Notes: generated from the sequence alone by a model not told the origin. 37,118 nucleotides of DNA from Planctomycetia bacterium (GCA_026400935.1 JAPLNX010000283.1:1-37118); one strand, 5' to 3'; shown: positions 1 through 8,628, numbered from the stretch's first letter. Numbers and translations: made by a program.

Positions 1-138
1 CCTCGAACGCATCCTCACCGTCTCCGAAACCTGCCGCCTCCAAAACCGTTCAATCTACGACTACCTTGTCACCGCCGTTCAGGCTCATTTCAAACACGAG
101 CCAATTCCATCACTGCTACCGTGCCCGTGAACGCTTAC
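1..138 (+). mobile_element. Right end of an IS66-family insertion sequence (partial)
   Basis: The first 130 bases read as the C-terminus of an IS66 transposase. They are followed at 132-138 by CGCTTAC, the expected outer end of an IS66 inverted repeat (family ends read GTAA... and TTAC). IS66 elements usually duplicate 8 bp of target, so 139-146 would be one copy of that duplication. A second TTAC at 140-143 makes the exact end uncertain by 5 bp. The rest of the element and the other copy of the duplication lie left of the window. Seen: coding tail and terminal motif. Inferred: the exact boundary. Confidence 0.72.
2..130 (+). CDS. IS66 family transposase, C-terminal fragment (5' end outside window)
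   Basis: An open frame enters from the left edge and stops with TGA at 128-130. It has the form LERILTV...NRSIYDYL...IPSLLP, which matches the C-terminal tail of IS66 transposases (TnpC), where a tyrosine-leucine segment is followed by a proline-rich end. Only about 42 residues are visible, so the DDE catalytic domain is not in view and activity cannot be judged. The stop lies 8 bp inside the putative IS end, as is usual for this family. Confidence 0.75.
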   Translation, partial: LERILTVSETCRLQNRSIYDYLVTAVQAHFKHEPIPSLLPCP

Positions 139-1571
139 CTTACGTGAGAGCCGGATTCGCTGTCATCGGATTTTCCGTGGATGGGTACAGCGCAAAAAAG
201 CCGCAGTTCTCTGACGAGCAATGCCTCCAGATTAACTTCATGACGTTTCAAAAAGCTCACGCGGGAGTTGTGAATGTGCGAAACGTTGTCGAGTTTGCTT
301 CGCAGAAAATTCCGCAGGTGAATCCCAACCAACTGTTTATTGTGGGACTTAGCTCCGCTGCGACGTTGGCGCTGTTGGCAGCGGCTCACGAGCCACGATT
401 GAAGGGAGCAGTTGCCTTCGCACCTGTCTCCGATGTGGAGTCTCGGCTACGCGAGACACTCAACGCTCCGGCTTCCCAGCATATCATGCCCGGCGTTCAT
501 CATTTCGCAAGACAAAGCTCGCCGCTGTCTCATGTCAAACGAGTGGCGTGTCCGGTGTTCTTGTTTCACGCTGCCGATGATGGGAATGTCCCGGTGAGCG
601 ACTCGCGCAAGTTCGCTGAATTGCTCAAGTCAAATGCCAAGCAAGTGGAGTACGTCGAAGTCCCCACTGGCAATCATTACGACTCGATGATTCAGCAAGG
701 GGTTCCGCGTGCGATTCCGTGGTTGAAGCAATTGGCGAGTCAGGCAGGCTCAAATGCCTTTCCGGTTGTCGCACAGAATCAAGCTCCCTCCAAACAGAAC
801 GCGGGAGTGATGCCGAATCTCACGATGCCACTGGGGCCGTTGACGAACTTGCCTCAGAACACGAACGCAGGCGGACAACCCAGCGGGCGAGTCGTGACGT
901 TTCGGTTTCAATCGTTTGGAGGGCAAGGAAACGCGGTAGCTGCGGCTCGGCAGGCGTTGAGGGGTGTGGCTTGGGCCGATCCGAATGACATCGAGGTTGA
1001 TGCGGGTAAGGGTGAAATTCGGATTGGTCAGTTGGGCGGATCGGTGAATACGGGAATGGCTCAGCAAGCGCTCAGCTCTGCGGGCTTTCAAATGTTGCCC
1101 GGCGTTTCAATCGGCTCAAAGTCAGCGTTGGTTGCTGAAGCACAATCACCACCGATCAGAAACGAGAAGGTCGATACGGCCAAGCCAGTGACCGTGCCAT
1201 CCCAAGTAATTCCCGATGTTCCGGTCAACAAGCCACCGGTCAAAGCAGAGACGCCAAAATCCAAGCCGACACCAGTCACGCCACCGAGTAATCCGCCGGA
1301 AAAGCGTCCTGAGCGTGAGAAGGCTCGGCGAGTCGTGACTTTCAAATACGAACGTTTCACAGAGAAAGGCTCGTCGGCAAACGCGATGAAAGAAGCGTTG
1401 AAAAAGGTGGATTGGGCCGATCAAAACGACCTCGTGATCGATGCCACGAAAAAAGAAATTCGCATCGGGCTGCTGGCAGAATCGCCCAACTTTGATCAAG
1501 CTCGAAAATCGCTGACGACTCAAGGCTTCATCGTTGCCCCCGGTGTGACGACCGCAACGACGAAAGACTGA
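139..1571 (+). pseudogene. Alpha/beta-hydrolase (prolyl oligopeptidase-like) with two C-terminal ferredoxin-like domains, 5' end removed by IS66
   Basis: The frame contains the catalytic half of an alpha/beta hydrolase of the dienelactone hydrolase/S9 type. It begins inside the fold at PYVRAGFAV. The nucleophile serine is in GLSSA (codon at 351), the acid in HAADDGNVP and the histidine in GNHYDSM. After a proline-rich linker come two related domains of about 75 residues (about 885-1115 and 1325-1560). Each starts with VVTF and contains a WADxND-(x)6-8-EIRIG block, with a beta-alpha-beta-beta-alpha-beta pattern like heavy-metal-associated domains but no CxxC metal site. The N-terminal strands and any signal peptide are missing because an IS66 end abuts the frame at about 138. 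A TTG at 66, inside the transposase tail, could in principle start a fusion, but that region is transposon sequence. The reading frame downstream is intact, so the disruption may be recent. Family assignment is fairly sure; substrate is unknown. Confidence 0.7.
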
Positions 1572-1612
1572 CGAGCGTGTCGGTTTCTGTTTCGGGTCTG
1601 CTTTCAACGTCG

Positions 1613-1669
1613 AGCAGGCGTCTCGCCTGCTTGAGCAATCGCAATGAATCACAGGCGAGCCGCCTTTGT
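1613..1669. repeat. Palindromic intergenic repeat, GGCGAGCCGCC type
   Basis: Two adjacent hairpins occupy the gap: AGCAGGCG-TCT-CGCCTGCT at 1613-1631 and ACAGGCGAGCCGCCTTTGT at 1651-1669. The second core recurs twice, once in each orientation, at 17227-17282. No gene is seen in this gap. Confidence 0.65.
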
Positions 1670-1694
1670 CACGCTTTAACGAGGATCAACACAC

Positions 1695-2645
1695 TTGGGA
1701 CTGCTCATCGGCATGGATGAAGCTGGATATGGGCCGAACCTCGGCCCGTTGGTGGTGACCGTTACAGTTTGGGAAGTCCCTGGCTCTCCGCGTGAGTTTG
1801 ATCTCTGGGATGCGATGTCTGCGGTCGCTCAACAGACGCCGACGAAGGAACCGTTGAAGCTGCATGTGGCCGACTCGAAGCAAGTCTATTCGCCGGGAAA
1901 GGGACTTGCGGCGTTAGAGAAGTCGGTGCTGAGTGCGTTGCGAATTTTGGGAAGAACGCCGCAGACGTTGACGGAATTGAGTGAGGAATTGCGGCCGCAG
2001 ATTTCAAATCTGAAATTTGACACACCACCGTGGCTCAGCGACGCTGAACTCAAGCTGCCGACCGAAATCAACTCAGCATTGATCGGCGAGATCGCGACGA
2101 AGTGGTTGGAGTGTTGTCAGCGAAGTGGCGTCACGCTCAAAGAAATTCGGAGCGAGATTGTGCAGCCGCAACGCTTCAACGCACTCGTTCGAGCAGCCGA
2201 TAACAAAGCGCTCGCACTGTCACGCTTGAGTTTGAATTTGCTGCGGTCTGTTTGGAATCCGGACGACAAAGAACCGACGCTCGTGATCTGCGACAAACAT
2301 GGCGGACGAAATCGCTATGAAGATTTACTCGCCGAAGTGCTCGACGGCGCAATGGTTTTCTCGGTCGGTGAAGCGAAGGAACGGAGCGTCTATCGTGTCG
2401 GTTCAACGGAGTTGCGGTTTCAGATGAAGGCTGAAGCCAACTTCCCGGTCGCGTTGGCATCGATCGTTTGCAAGTATGTCCGCGAACTGTCGATGCACGC
2501 CTTCAATCAGTTCTGGGCCAAGCATCTTCCCGGCGTAAAGCCGACGGCGGGTTATCCAGTGGATGCGGCGAGATTCAAAGCGGAGATTGTTGAAGTACAA
2601 GCTCAGCGAGAGATCACAGATGATGTCTTGTGGCGAGAACGGTAA
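1695..2645 (+). CDS. Ribonuclease HII/HIII-like protein
   Basis: This protein of 316 residues belongs to the type 2 RNase H fold, whose members cut the RNA strand of RNA-DNA hybrids. The N-terminus has the family signature DEAGYGPNLGPLV (D8, E9, G11), followed by VADSKQVY, where RNase HII has DSK. A third acidic site lies near residue 199 in ICDKHGGRN. KAEANFPVALASIVCKY corresponds to the conserved KGDAxxxxIAAASIxAK helix, with Glu in place of Asp. It is longer than ordinary RNase HII (about 200-260 residues) because of extra sequence in the middle, so it is probably a divergent paralogue rather than the housekeeping enzyme. The start is TTG at 1695 with GAGG at 1681-1684. The next ATG at 1713 would remove the first strand of the fold. 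Catalytic activity is inferred only from the retained acidic residues. Confidence 0.75.
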   Translation: MGLLIGMDEAGYGPNLGPLVVTVTVWEVPGSPREFDLWDAMSAVAQQTPTKEPLKLHVADSKQVYSPGKGLAALEKSVLSALRILGRTPQTLTELSEELRPQISNLKFDTPPWLSDAELKLPTEINSALIGEIATKWLECCQRSGVTLKEIRSEIVQPQRFNALVRAADNKALALSRLSLNLLRSVWNPDDKEPTLVICDKHGGRNRYEDLLAEVLDGAMVFSVGEAKERSVYRVGSTELRFQMKAEANFPVALASIVCKYVRELSMHAFNQFWAKHLPGVKPTAGYPVDAARFKAEIVEVQAQREITDDVLWRER

Positions 2646-2682
2646 GTCGTTGCGATAAAATTCTCCTCAGGCATAGTGAACC

Positions 2683-2757
2683 ACCAAGGCACGAAGGCTC
2701 AAAGAAAAATAGGCCGCACTTGGTGTCTTTGTCGCCAACCTTTTTTGACATCGTTCA
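2683..2757. repeat. Intergenic repeat of the AAGGCACGAAGG...CAAAG kind
   Basis: The gap before apbE contains ACCACCAAGGCACGAAGG followed by CTCAAAG. After an A-rich spacer comes CTTGGTGTCTTTGTCGCC, which is roughly complementary to the first part. This resembles a short repeat seen between genes in many bacterial genomes. Assignment is from memory of the motif only. Confidence 0.4.
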
Positions 2758-2768
2758 AGTCGGCACGC

Positions 2769-3872
2769 ATGACAGCACCTTCCTCGCCTCCACCTTCACG
2801 TCGCGACTTTTTGGCTGGGCGTGCGCTACGGGATGAAGTTGTCGCCGTGGGGCAAGTGGCTGGCGATGCGATTCTCGGTGAGGTTGATGAAACTCGGCTG
2901 GTGCCGACGAGTGCCGCCACGATTCGCTTGGCGACATCGGCGATGGCAACGGATTTTTCGGTCATCTTCAACGCGATCCGCGAAGATGACCCTCGGCAAC
3001 CGCTGCGATGGGCGAGTGAGGCTCTTGATCTGATTCACGTGCTTGAAGATCAAATGAGTGTCTATCGGCCACAGACGGAACTGTCACAGCTCAATCAAGT
3101 CGCCGCGTCGCGACCGGTTCAAGTTGAGGAGCGGCTGTTTGAATTGTTGTGCCGAGCTCATGAGATCTGGCGTGAGACGAATGGTTGTTTTGATCCGACA
3201 TCCGGTCCATTGATCGCGTTGTGGCGGCAATGCCGGACGGAGGTTCGCCTGCCGACGGAATCGGAGTTGGCCACATGTCTTTCTCAGGTTGGGATGCAAC
3301 ATGTGGCATTCTCGGACGGGGCAATTTCATTTTTACAGACCGGCGTGGAACTGAACCTCGGCAGCATCGGTAAGGGATATGCATTGGACCGAGCGGCGGA
3401 AGTATTGATTGAACACAATCTCGACGATTGGTTGATTCAAGGAGGTCACAGCAGCATCGTTGCACGAGGTGGGCACAACGGCCTGCCCGGATGGCCGGTT
3501 GGGATTCGGAATCCACTTTTGCCTCAACGGCGACTCGGTACGATATTGCTTCGCGATCAAACGCTCGCCACAAGCGGAACGGCGGTGCAACACTTTCGAT
3601 TTGACGGGAAGCGTTACGGCCACATCATCGATCCGAGATCGGGCTGGCCGACGGACAAAATGCTGTCTTTAACGGTTCTGGCACCGACAGCGGCGGAAGC
3701 TGATGCGCTCTCGACAGCTTTCTTCGTGGGCGGAGTCGAATTGGCAGAAAGATATTGCTCTAATCACCCCTCGGTTTCGGCCCTGCTGATTCCACCTCCA
3801 ACTATTGGACAACGGTTGGAGCCGGTAAACATCGGGGTCCCGCTGGAACAACTCTTTTGGAATGACGAATGA
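2769..3872 (+). CDS. apbE: FAD:protein FMN transferase (ApbE)
   Basis: ApbE moves FMN from FAD onto a threonine of target proteins such as NqrB/C or RnfG, using Mg2+. The family motifs are all present: ELNLGSIGKGYALDRA (FAD site), LIQGGHSSI, LATSGTAVQHF and HIIDPRSGWP, near the usual positions for a protein of about 367 residues. The chosen ATG at 2769 starts MTAPSSPPPSRRDFLAG. The frame is open further upstream, but that part is intergenic repeat. The segment SRRDFLAG looks like a twin-arginine motif, yet no long hydrophobic stretch follows, so export is doubtful. The stop overlaps the start of the DoxX-like gene by 4 bp (ATGA), which implies translational coupling. No Nqr or Rnf genes are in view, so the target is unknown. 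Confidence 0.88.
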   Translation: MTAPSSPPPSRRDFLAGRALRDEVVAVGQVAGDAILGEVDETRLVPTSAATIRLATSAMATDFSVIFNAIREDDPRQPLRWASEALDLIHVLEDQMSVYRPQTELSQLNQVAASRPVQVEERLFELLCRAHEIWRETNGCFDPTSGPLIALWRQCRTEVRLPTESELATCLSQVGMQHVAFSDGAISFLQTGVELNLGSIGKGYALDRAAEVLIEHNLDDWLIQGGHSSIVARGGHNGLPGWPVGIRNPLLPQRRLGTILLRDQTLATSGTAVQHFRFDGKRYGHIIDPRSGWPTDKMLSLTVLAPTAAEADALSTAFFVGGVELAERYCSNHPSVSALLIPPPTIGQRLEPVNIGVPLEQLFWNDE

Positions 3873-5164
3873 CTGACACCAAGAAATACTGCTGTCTCAC
3901 CGTTGTGCTGATCGTTGGTCTGCGTCTTTCGATCGGTTGGCAGTTCTTGTACGAAGGCTTGTGGAAATTCAAAGCACTCGGAACATCGGCGCCATGGTCG
4001 GCGGAGGGCTATCTCAAGAACGCTCAAGGACCGTTTCGGAACCACTTTCGAGGAATGACAGGCGATCCCGACGATCTGAATTGGCTCGACCGCGACAAGG
4101 TTGTGGCCAAATGGGACGACTGGTCAGCTCGGTTCACGAATCATTTTGGATTGAATGACACTCAAAAGAAGGAGCTGGATCGTCTGCTCAACGGCGTCAG
4201 CGATTTTCGCGTCGAGCTGGCGGCCCTGCCTGAAGGGGTCACGATTCCGAAAGATGTTGCCAAGGCCGTGAAGTACGACGCGAAAGCCAAGCGACTGATC
4301 TGCGATGGCAAGTTGCACATGCTGGCAAGCGAGCGTGAGTCCCTGCTGGCGCTCGCCAAAACTGACGAGTCGGCATCGGCAGAAACACAAAAAGCGCTGA
4401 AAGCGTTTCACGACGCGGTGAGTGCATTGTACAAGCGAGCGAGCGATGCGAAGGCCATTAGCTTCAAGGAGCGGCTGGGAGCGACACTCGTCGGCAATCC
4501 AGAAGTCGCGGGCCGCGTCTATCCGCAGTACAAAGACACGATTGACGAGCGCCGACTCGGAGACATCGATCTCTACAAGGCGAACCTCGAACGCTACGAA
4601 GGAAACCTTGCGAAGGCGAGCAAACAGTCGGACATGCAATTCCCTCGCGAACACCTGCAGAAGCAATGGTCTGAACTGCAACAACTGAAGTCCAAAGTCG
4701 TCGGTCCGGTCAAGAGTTTGGAATCAGAGCTCAAGATTGCCGCTCAGAAAATCCTCTCGACCGAGCAACTGGCTCGAGGCCCTGTAAAGCTCGCAGCGAC
4801 CCCCGTTGATCGCATCAATCAGCAGACGATGTGGGGACTCACAATCCTGGGTATTATGTTGCTTGTTGGCTGCGGCACACGGATCGCCGCTGTGGCAGGG
4901 GCGTTTATGATGGTGATGTTCTATTTGCCGCTGCCTCCGTGGCCGGGAGTTCCTGAATCGCCGGGCCCTGAACACAGTTTGTTTATCAACAAGAATCTCA
5001 TCGAAGCGATTGCGTTGCTAGCGATCGCTTCGCTCCCGACTGGCCAATGGTTTGGACTCGACCGCTTGTGTTCCAAGTTTTGCTGCTGGAAAAAGTCTTG
5101 CGGTAGCTCGGCTTGCTCAACGACTTCGACAACGCCTTTGCAAGTGAGTGGAGTCAAGATTTGA
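3869..5164 (+). CDS. DoxX-like membrane protein with a large inserted helical domain
   Basis: The 431-residue protein has a first membrane segment at about residues 10-30 (LTVVLIVGLRLSIGWQFLYEGLWKF is split here only for description: hydrophobic, then the typical GWQFLYEG turn). Two or three more lie at about 325-400, including GLTILGIMLLVGCGTRI and NLIEAIALLAIASLPTG. These resemble the four-helix DoxX/DoxD family. Between helix 1 and the rest lies an insert of nearly 290 residues that is rich in Lys, Glu and Ala and predicted to be helical or coiled-coil. The C-terminus is cysteine-rich (CSKFCCWKKSCGSSAC). DoxX proteins are linked to quinone or sulfur redox chemistry. The 4 bp overlap with apbE suggests a shared redox role, which is inference. 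Confidence 0.65.
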   Translation: MTDTKKYCCLTVVLIVGLRLSIGWQFLYEGLWKFKALGTSAPWSAEGYLKNAQGPFRNHFRGMTGDPDDLNWLDRDKVVAKWDDWSARFTNHFGLNDTQKKELDRLLNGVSDFRVELAALPEGVTIPKDVAKAVKYDAKAKRLICDGKLHMLASERESLLALAKTDESASAETQKALKAFHDAVSALYKRASDAKAISFKERLGATLVGNPEVAGRVYPQYKDTIDERRLGDIDLYKANLERYEGNLAKASKQSDMQFPREHLQKQWSELQQLKSKVVGPVKSLESELKIAAQKILSTEQLARGPVKLAATPVDRINQQTMWGLTILGIMLLVGCGTRIAAVAGAFMMVMFYLPLPPWPGVPESPGPEHSLFINKNLIEAIALLAIASLPTGQWFGLDRLCSKFCCWKKSCGSSACSTTSTTPLQVSGVKI

Positions 5165-5217
5165 ACTCGGCTGTTTGCGACCATTCATGCGTTACGTCGT
5201 GCTCGTGGTGAACTGAG

Positions 5218-5463
5218 ATGCCAACAGTCCTTCAGCAAGAGGGTTTTAAGATTCAAATCTTCGTGCATGATCACGAACCGCCTCATGTTCATGCGCGACA
5301 CGAACGGGGACTTGTCGTGGTCAACTTGGCGGTCGCACCCGGACAAGCACCGTCTATCCGCACGGTGAAACATGCGTCTGCCGACGTGCAGCGGACCGCG
5401 CTGCGAATCGTGATGGAGCACAACGATTTTCTGGTCGAACAATGGGGATTCATTCATGGCTAA
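5218..5463 (+). CDS. DUF4160 domain-containing protein
   Basis: This small protein of 81 residues begins MPTVLQQEGFKIQIFVHDHEPPHVHA, the hallmark of DUF4160 (an N-terminal strand pair followed by a PPHxH motif). It overlaps the following DUF2442 gene by 8 bp. DUF4160 and DUF2442 genes are commonly paired and have been suggested to form toxin-antitoxin-like or mobile two-gene units, but the biochemical role is not established. No clear ribosome-binding site is visible; the only nearby purine run is weak. Confidence 0.82.
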   Translation: MPTVLQQEGFKIQIFVHDHEPPHVHARHERGLVVVNLAVAPGQAPSIRTVKHASADVQRTALRIVMEHNDFLVEQWGFIHG

Positions 5464-5935
5464 AATACGCTTAGCCTCGAAGACCGTTCAATGGGGCCGG
5501 TTCAAACTGACCGAAGCCGAAATCGAGCGGCAGATTGAAGAGGCGACTCGGCGCGGTGAGGAAGAATTGCGAACTCAACCGCTCGCGGTAGCCGTACGTT
5601 TTGACAAGCGAATCCGCCGAGTCGTTGTGGACCTCAACAAGGGGACGACGCTCAGCGTCCCCGTCGAATTGTTGCAGGGAGTTCATGACGCCTCGGTGAA
5701 GAACTTGTCACGAGTCGAGGTTATGAGTCCGGGCTTTGATATCGAATGGCCGACGCTCGATCAGCAATTCTCCATCGAGGGCCTGATGGCTGGTCGATTC
5801 GGCAACAAAGCCTGGATGGCCTCACTGGAACAGCGAGGCACATTGACGAAGCCCAAACTCAAGGCCAAAACTTCACGAACCACCGGCAAAAAAGCCCACC
5901 GGCTTCCCAAGACGACAGTGGCTACGACGGTCTGA
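5456..5935 (+). CDS. DUF2442 domain-containing protein
   Basis: The 159-residue protein carries a DUF2442 domain in its second half: VDLNKGTTLSVPVELLQGV followed by PGFDIEWPTLDQQFSIEGL, then a run ending in AGRFGNKAWM. The N-terminal 40 residues are charged and helical (EAEIERQIEEATRRGEEEL). The C-terminus is a basic tail rich in Lys and Thr. The start lies inside the end of the DUF4160 gene, so the two are translated together. DUF2442 is a small beta-rich domain of unknown function, often next to DUF4160. Confidence 0.82.
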   Translation: MAKIRLASKTVQWGRFKLTEAEIERQIEEATRRGEEELRTQPLAVAVRFDKRIRRVVVDLNKGTTLSVPVELLQGVHDASVKNLSRVEVMSPGFDIEWPTLDQQFSIEGLMAGRFGNKAWMASLEQRGTLTKPKLKAKTSRTTGKKAHRLPKTTVATTV

Positions 5936-6016
5936 CGAATCCCAAAACCCGCAGGATCGTGCCCTTTGGACTGAGAAGCACGATCATCGAACACTCAACG
6001 ACAAAAGGACAAAACC

Positions 6017-7555
6017 ATGCAACTCACTCCAGAACAAAAGCAACTCGGCAAAGAAAACTTCAACGAGGCGGTCGGCTTCAGTCGGCGAGAATTCATCACC
6101 GGTGCTGCCGCTGCCGGAACTGGACTCGGTGCGTACTACTTCGGCTACGACAAGCTGAAGGGGGAACGCGTTCGAGTCGGCTTCATCGGAACGGGTGACG
6201 AAGGCTCGGTCCTGCTGACTCAGCATCCGCCAGAGTACATGGACATCGTTGGCATCGCCGATATTCGACCAACGAATCTCGTTCGCGCTCTTCACGGTGA
6301 CGGTAACGACGATCGCGTCGGTCTCATCAGAAAGCTCGGCGAGAAAAAGGCGACGTCAATCAAGTTGTACGACGACCATCGAAAACTGCTGGCCGATCCA
6401 AACATTGAAGCAATCGTCATTGCTACACCTCTAATATCGCACCACACCTTGGCGATCGAGGCGATTAAAGCAGGAAAGCATGTCCTCTGCGAAAAGCTGA
6501 TGGCCAAGACGGTCACTGACTGCAAATCAATGATCAAGACCGCGAAGGATACCGGCAAACTATTGGCGGTCGGGCACCAGCGGCACTACAGCGTGCTGTA
6601 CGACAACGCTTACAGCATTATCAAAATGGGACTGCTCGGCGATATCAAACACATTCGCGCGCAGTGGCATCGCAACAACAGCTTCCCTGGTCGCGATTCG
6701 TGGAACAAAAAAGTCGATGCCAAAGATTTGGAAGCGCTGAAGGACCGCATCAAAGACTACAAAGATTACGGCTTTGACTCGGTCGAACAACTCGTCAACT
6801 GGCGCGTCTACAACAAGACCGGAGGCGGGCTGATGGCCGAACTCGGCAGCCACCAGCTCGATGCGAGCAGCATCTTCTTGGGAAAGGTGAAGCCGATCGC
6901 GTGCAGCGGTTACGGCGGCAAGAACTTCTACGGCGTGAAGGGAGTCGGCTCGAAGGACAAGCAAGAAGACAAACGCGAGATCGACGATCACGTTTACGTC
7001 ACGTTCGAGTTCCCCGGCCAACACTATGACGCGAAGGACAACCCGGACGATGTTGCGATCGTGACTTACTCATCGCTGAGCACGAATCGCTTTGAACCGT
7101 ACGGCGAGCAAGTCATGGGAAGCCGTGGCACACTCGTGGTTCAAACCGAGCAACAAGCAATGCTCTACAAAGAAGCGAGCCCTGAAACGGGCGGCGGTGG
7201 CGTTGAACAAAGACTTTACGTCATCAACGGCAACGACAGTGGCCCGGTTTTGTCGGCCAGTGCCAGTTTGGCTCCAAGCGCCGGAGCCGCATCAGCGGGA
7301 GCAACCGTAGAAAAGATCAGCCGTGGTTACACGGAGGAAATGGAGCATTTCTGCCATTGCATCCGCAACAACATCTTCGCTGGTCCGAAAGACGGCGGCC
7401 TGCGTTGCAACGGCACCGTCGCGATGGCCGATGCCATCATGGCTTTAACATCGAACCTCGCGATGAAGTACAAGAAACGAATCGTCTTCAAGCCGGAATG
7501 GTTCGATCCCGAGAGTGACGCTGCGCCTGAGACGGACAAAGAGGTTGTCGGTTAA
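6017..7555 (+). CDS. Gfo/Idh/MocA family oxidoreductase with Tat signal
   Basis: This is an NAD(P)-dependent dehydrogenase of the Gfo/Idh/MocA family, exported folded by the Tat pathway. Residues 22-26 are SRREF, followed by the hydrophobic stretch [17 protein letters not shown]. The Rossmann motif GFIGTGDEG is near residue 57. The conserved lysine motif reads CEKLMAKT (the family usually has EKP). Further conserved parts are [10 protein letters not shown] and [15 protein letters not shown], which hold the usual substrate-site histidine. The length of 512 residues suits the long planctomycete subfamily. An AAAGGA site lies about 8 bp before the ATG. It is separated from the DUF2442 gene by 81 bp and from the next gene by 57 bp. 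The substrate, probably a sugar or inositol-like compound, cannot be named from sequence. Confidence 0.87.
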   Translation: MQLTPEQKQLGKENFNEAVGFSRREFITGAAAAGTGLGAYYFGYDKLKGERVRVGFIGTGDEGSVLLTQHPPEYMDIVGIADIRPTNLVRALHGDGNDDRVGLIRKLGEKKATSIKLYDDHRKLLADPNIEAIVIATPLISHHTLAIEAIKAGKHVLCEKLMAKTVTDCKSMIKTAKDTGKLLAVGHQRHYSVLYDNAYSIIKMGLLGDIKHIRAQWHRNNSFPGRDSWNKKVDAKDLEALKDRIKDYKDYGFDSVEQLVNWRVYNKTGGGLMAELGSHQLDASSIFLGKVKPIACSGYGGKNFYGVKGVGSKDKQEDKREIDDHVYVTFEFPGQHYDAKDNPDDVAIVTYSSLSTNRFEPYGEQVMGSRGTLVVQTEQQAMLYKEASPETGGGGVEQRLYVINGNDSGPVLSASASLAPSAGAASAGATVEKISRGYTEEMEHFCHCIRNNIFAGPKDGGLRCNGTVAMADAIMALTSNLAMKYKKRIVFKPEWFDPESDAAPETDKEVVG

Positions 7556-7612
7556 AACAACCGCTTTCATCTCCACGACGCAGCGATTCAAAAGTTCCAA
7601 TAGGAGCGCCTC

Positions 7613-8608
7613 GTGCTTCCGTGGATTGAGTGTCCTTCGTTGTCGCTGGATTTGGATCGATCACCAGAAGATCGAATTGCTGGCGTGTCGGAAGATTTTC
7701 TTGAGCGATCTCGCCAACTGTTGGCAGCGGTACAAGCGGAGATTTCGGGAGGGCAACGATGGTTGGCGGATGCCGTGCATTTGCGGACGGCGTATCGCTT
7801 TCTTGCTGAGATGAAGGCGAATGCTCAACGAGTGGGTGTCGATTGGCGTGATCTGACGTTGGCCAATCTGAGCTATAAGTTGGTTGTCGGGATGTTTGCT
7901 TGCTCGACGATTGCATTAGCGACAGCAGAGGGGCCGGTGCTGGCTCGGAATATGGATTTCTGGCCGGAGAAATGGCTGGCTCGCGCGAGCACGTTGATGC
8001 AGTTTACACGCGGTGGTCAGCTCGCATTCGTGAACGCGGGGTGGCCAGGAGCGATTGGTGTTGTCAGCGGCATGTCGGTGAAAGGCTTTGCCGTTGTTCT
8101 GAATGCTGTCGGCGGCGGCTCGGACAAATCGGGATATCCTGTGTTGCTGCATTTGCGGCGAGTCTTGGAGGACGCCGAGAGCTTCGATGCAGCGGTTGAT
8201 TGGCTGGCGTCGGAGCGACTGATGGCCGGAGCGTTGTTTACGGTTGTGGGAACCGAAAACATTCAACGTGTCGTCGTCGAGCGAAAGCCGTCGGCGTTTG
8301 TGTTGAGACGTCCGGTCGGTGATGAGCCGCTAGTGACAACCAACGATTACCGAATGCTCAATGCGAGCGAACATGGCTCTATGGAGGTGTTGTTGCAGAC
8401 CAGTTGCTCGCGATTCGATGTGCTGAGCAAACTCTTCGCAAAACATCGAGTGACGGATGAAGTGTTAGACGCGCAATTGCTCTACGCCCTGACCGATCCG
8501 CGCGTCCGGCAGACAATCACAGCTCAGCACATGATTTTTCGACCGCGAGAAATGTTGTCGCGGTTGTTTGCTCCACGAGAGTTGGTTCGCGAGGATGGCT
8601 GCGAGTGA
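7613..8608 (+). CDS. Ntn-hydrolase of the acid ceramidase/NAAA or C45 type
   Basis: The 331-residue protein has an N-terminal propeptide-like part, then Cys97 in FACSTIALA followed by GPVLARNMDFWPE. This Cys...RNxD pattern is typical of N-terminal nucleophile amidases related to acid ceramidase, N-acylethanolamine acid amidase and acyl-CoA:6-APA acyltransferase, where cleavage before the cysteine frees the catalytic residue. Later conserved parts include NAGWPGAIGVVSGMSVKGFAV and TTNDYRML (the family has an Asn-His/Asn-Tyr motif here). No signal peptide is seen, although homologues that cleave lipids are often exported. The start is GTG at 7613 with AGGAG at 7602-7606. The MFS gene follows at once, so the two may share a transcript. 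The amide substrate is unknown. Confidence 0.75.
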   Translation: MLPWIECPSLSLDLDRSPEDRIAGVSEDFLERSRQLLAAVQAEISGGQRWLADAVHLRTAYRFLAEMKANAQRVGVDWRDLTLANLSYKLVVGMFACSTIALATAEGPVLARNMDFWPEKWLARASTLMQFTRGGQLAFVNAGWPGAIGVVSGMSVKGFAVVLNAVGGGSDKSGYPVLLHLRRVLEDAESFDAAVDWLASERLMAGALFTVVGTENIQRVVVERKPSAFVLRRPVGDEPLVTTNDYRMLNASEHGSMEVLLQTSCSRFDVLSKLFAKHRVTDEVLDAQLLYALTDPRVRQTITAQHMIFRPREMLSRLFAPRELVREDGCE

Positions 8609-8611
8609 GCG

Positions 8612-8628
8612 GCAAGCTGGAAGCTTGC
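8612..8628. repeat. Short palindrome between genes
   Basis: GCAAGCT-GGA-AGCTTGC forms a 7 bp stem directly after the stop of the Ntn-hydrolase, followed by CACTACGA. The same CACTACGA word follows the palindrome inside the nuclease gene at 20637-20657, so the two may belong to one repeat family. It has no T-run and is not a classical terminator. Confidence 0.5.

Noticed and set aside
66-138. TTG at 66 as the start of the truncated hydrolase
   Set aside because: This part is the IS66 transposase tail read in another frame, so a start there would only be accidental.
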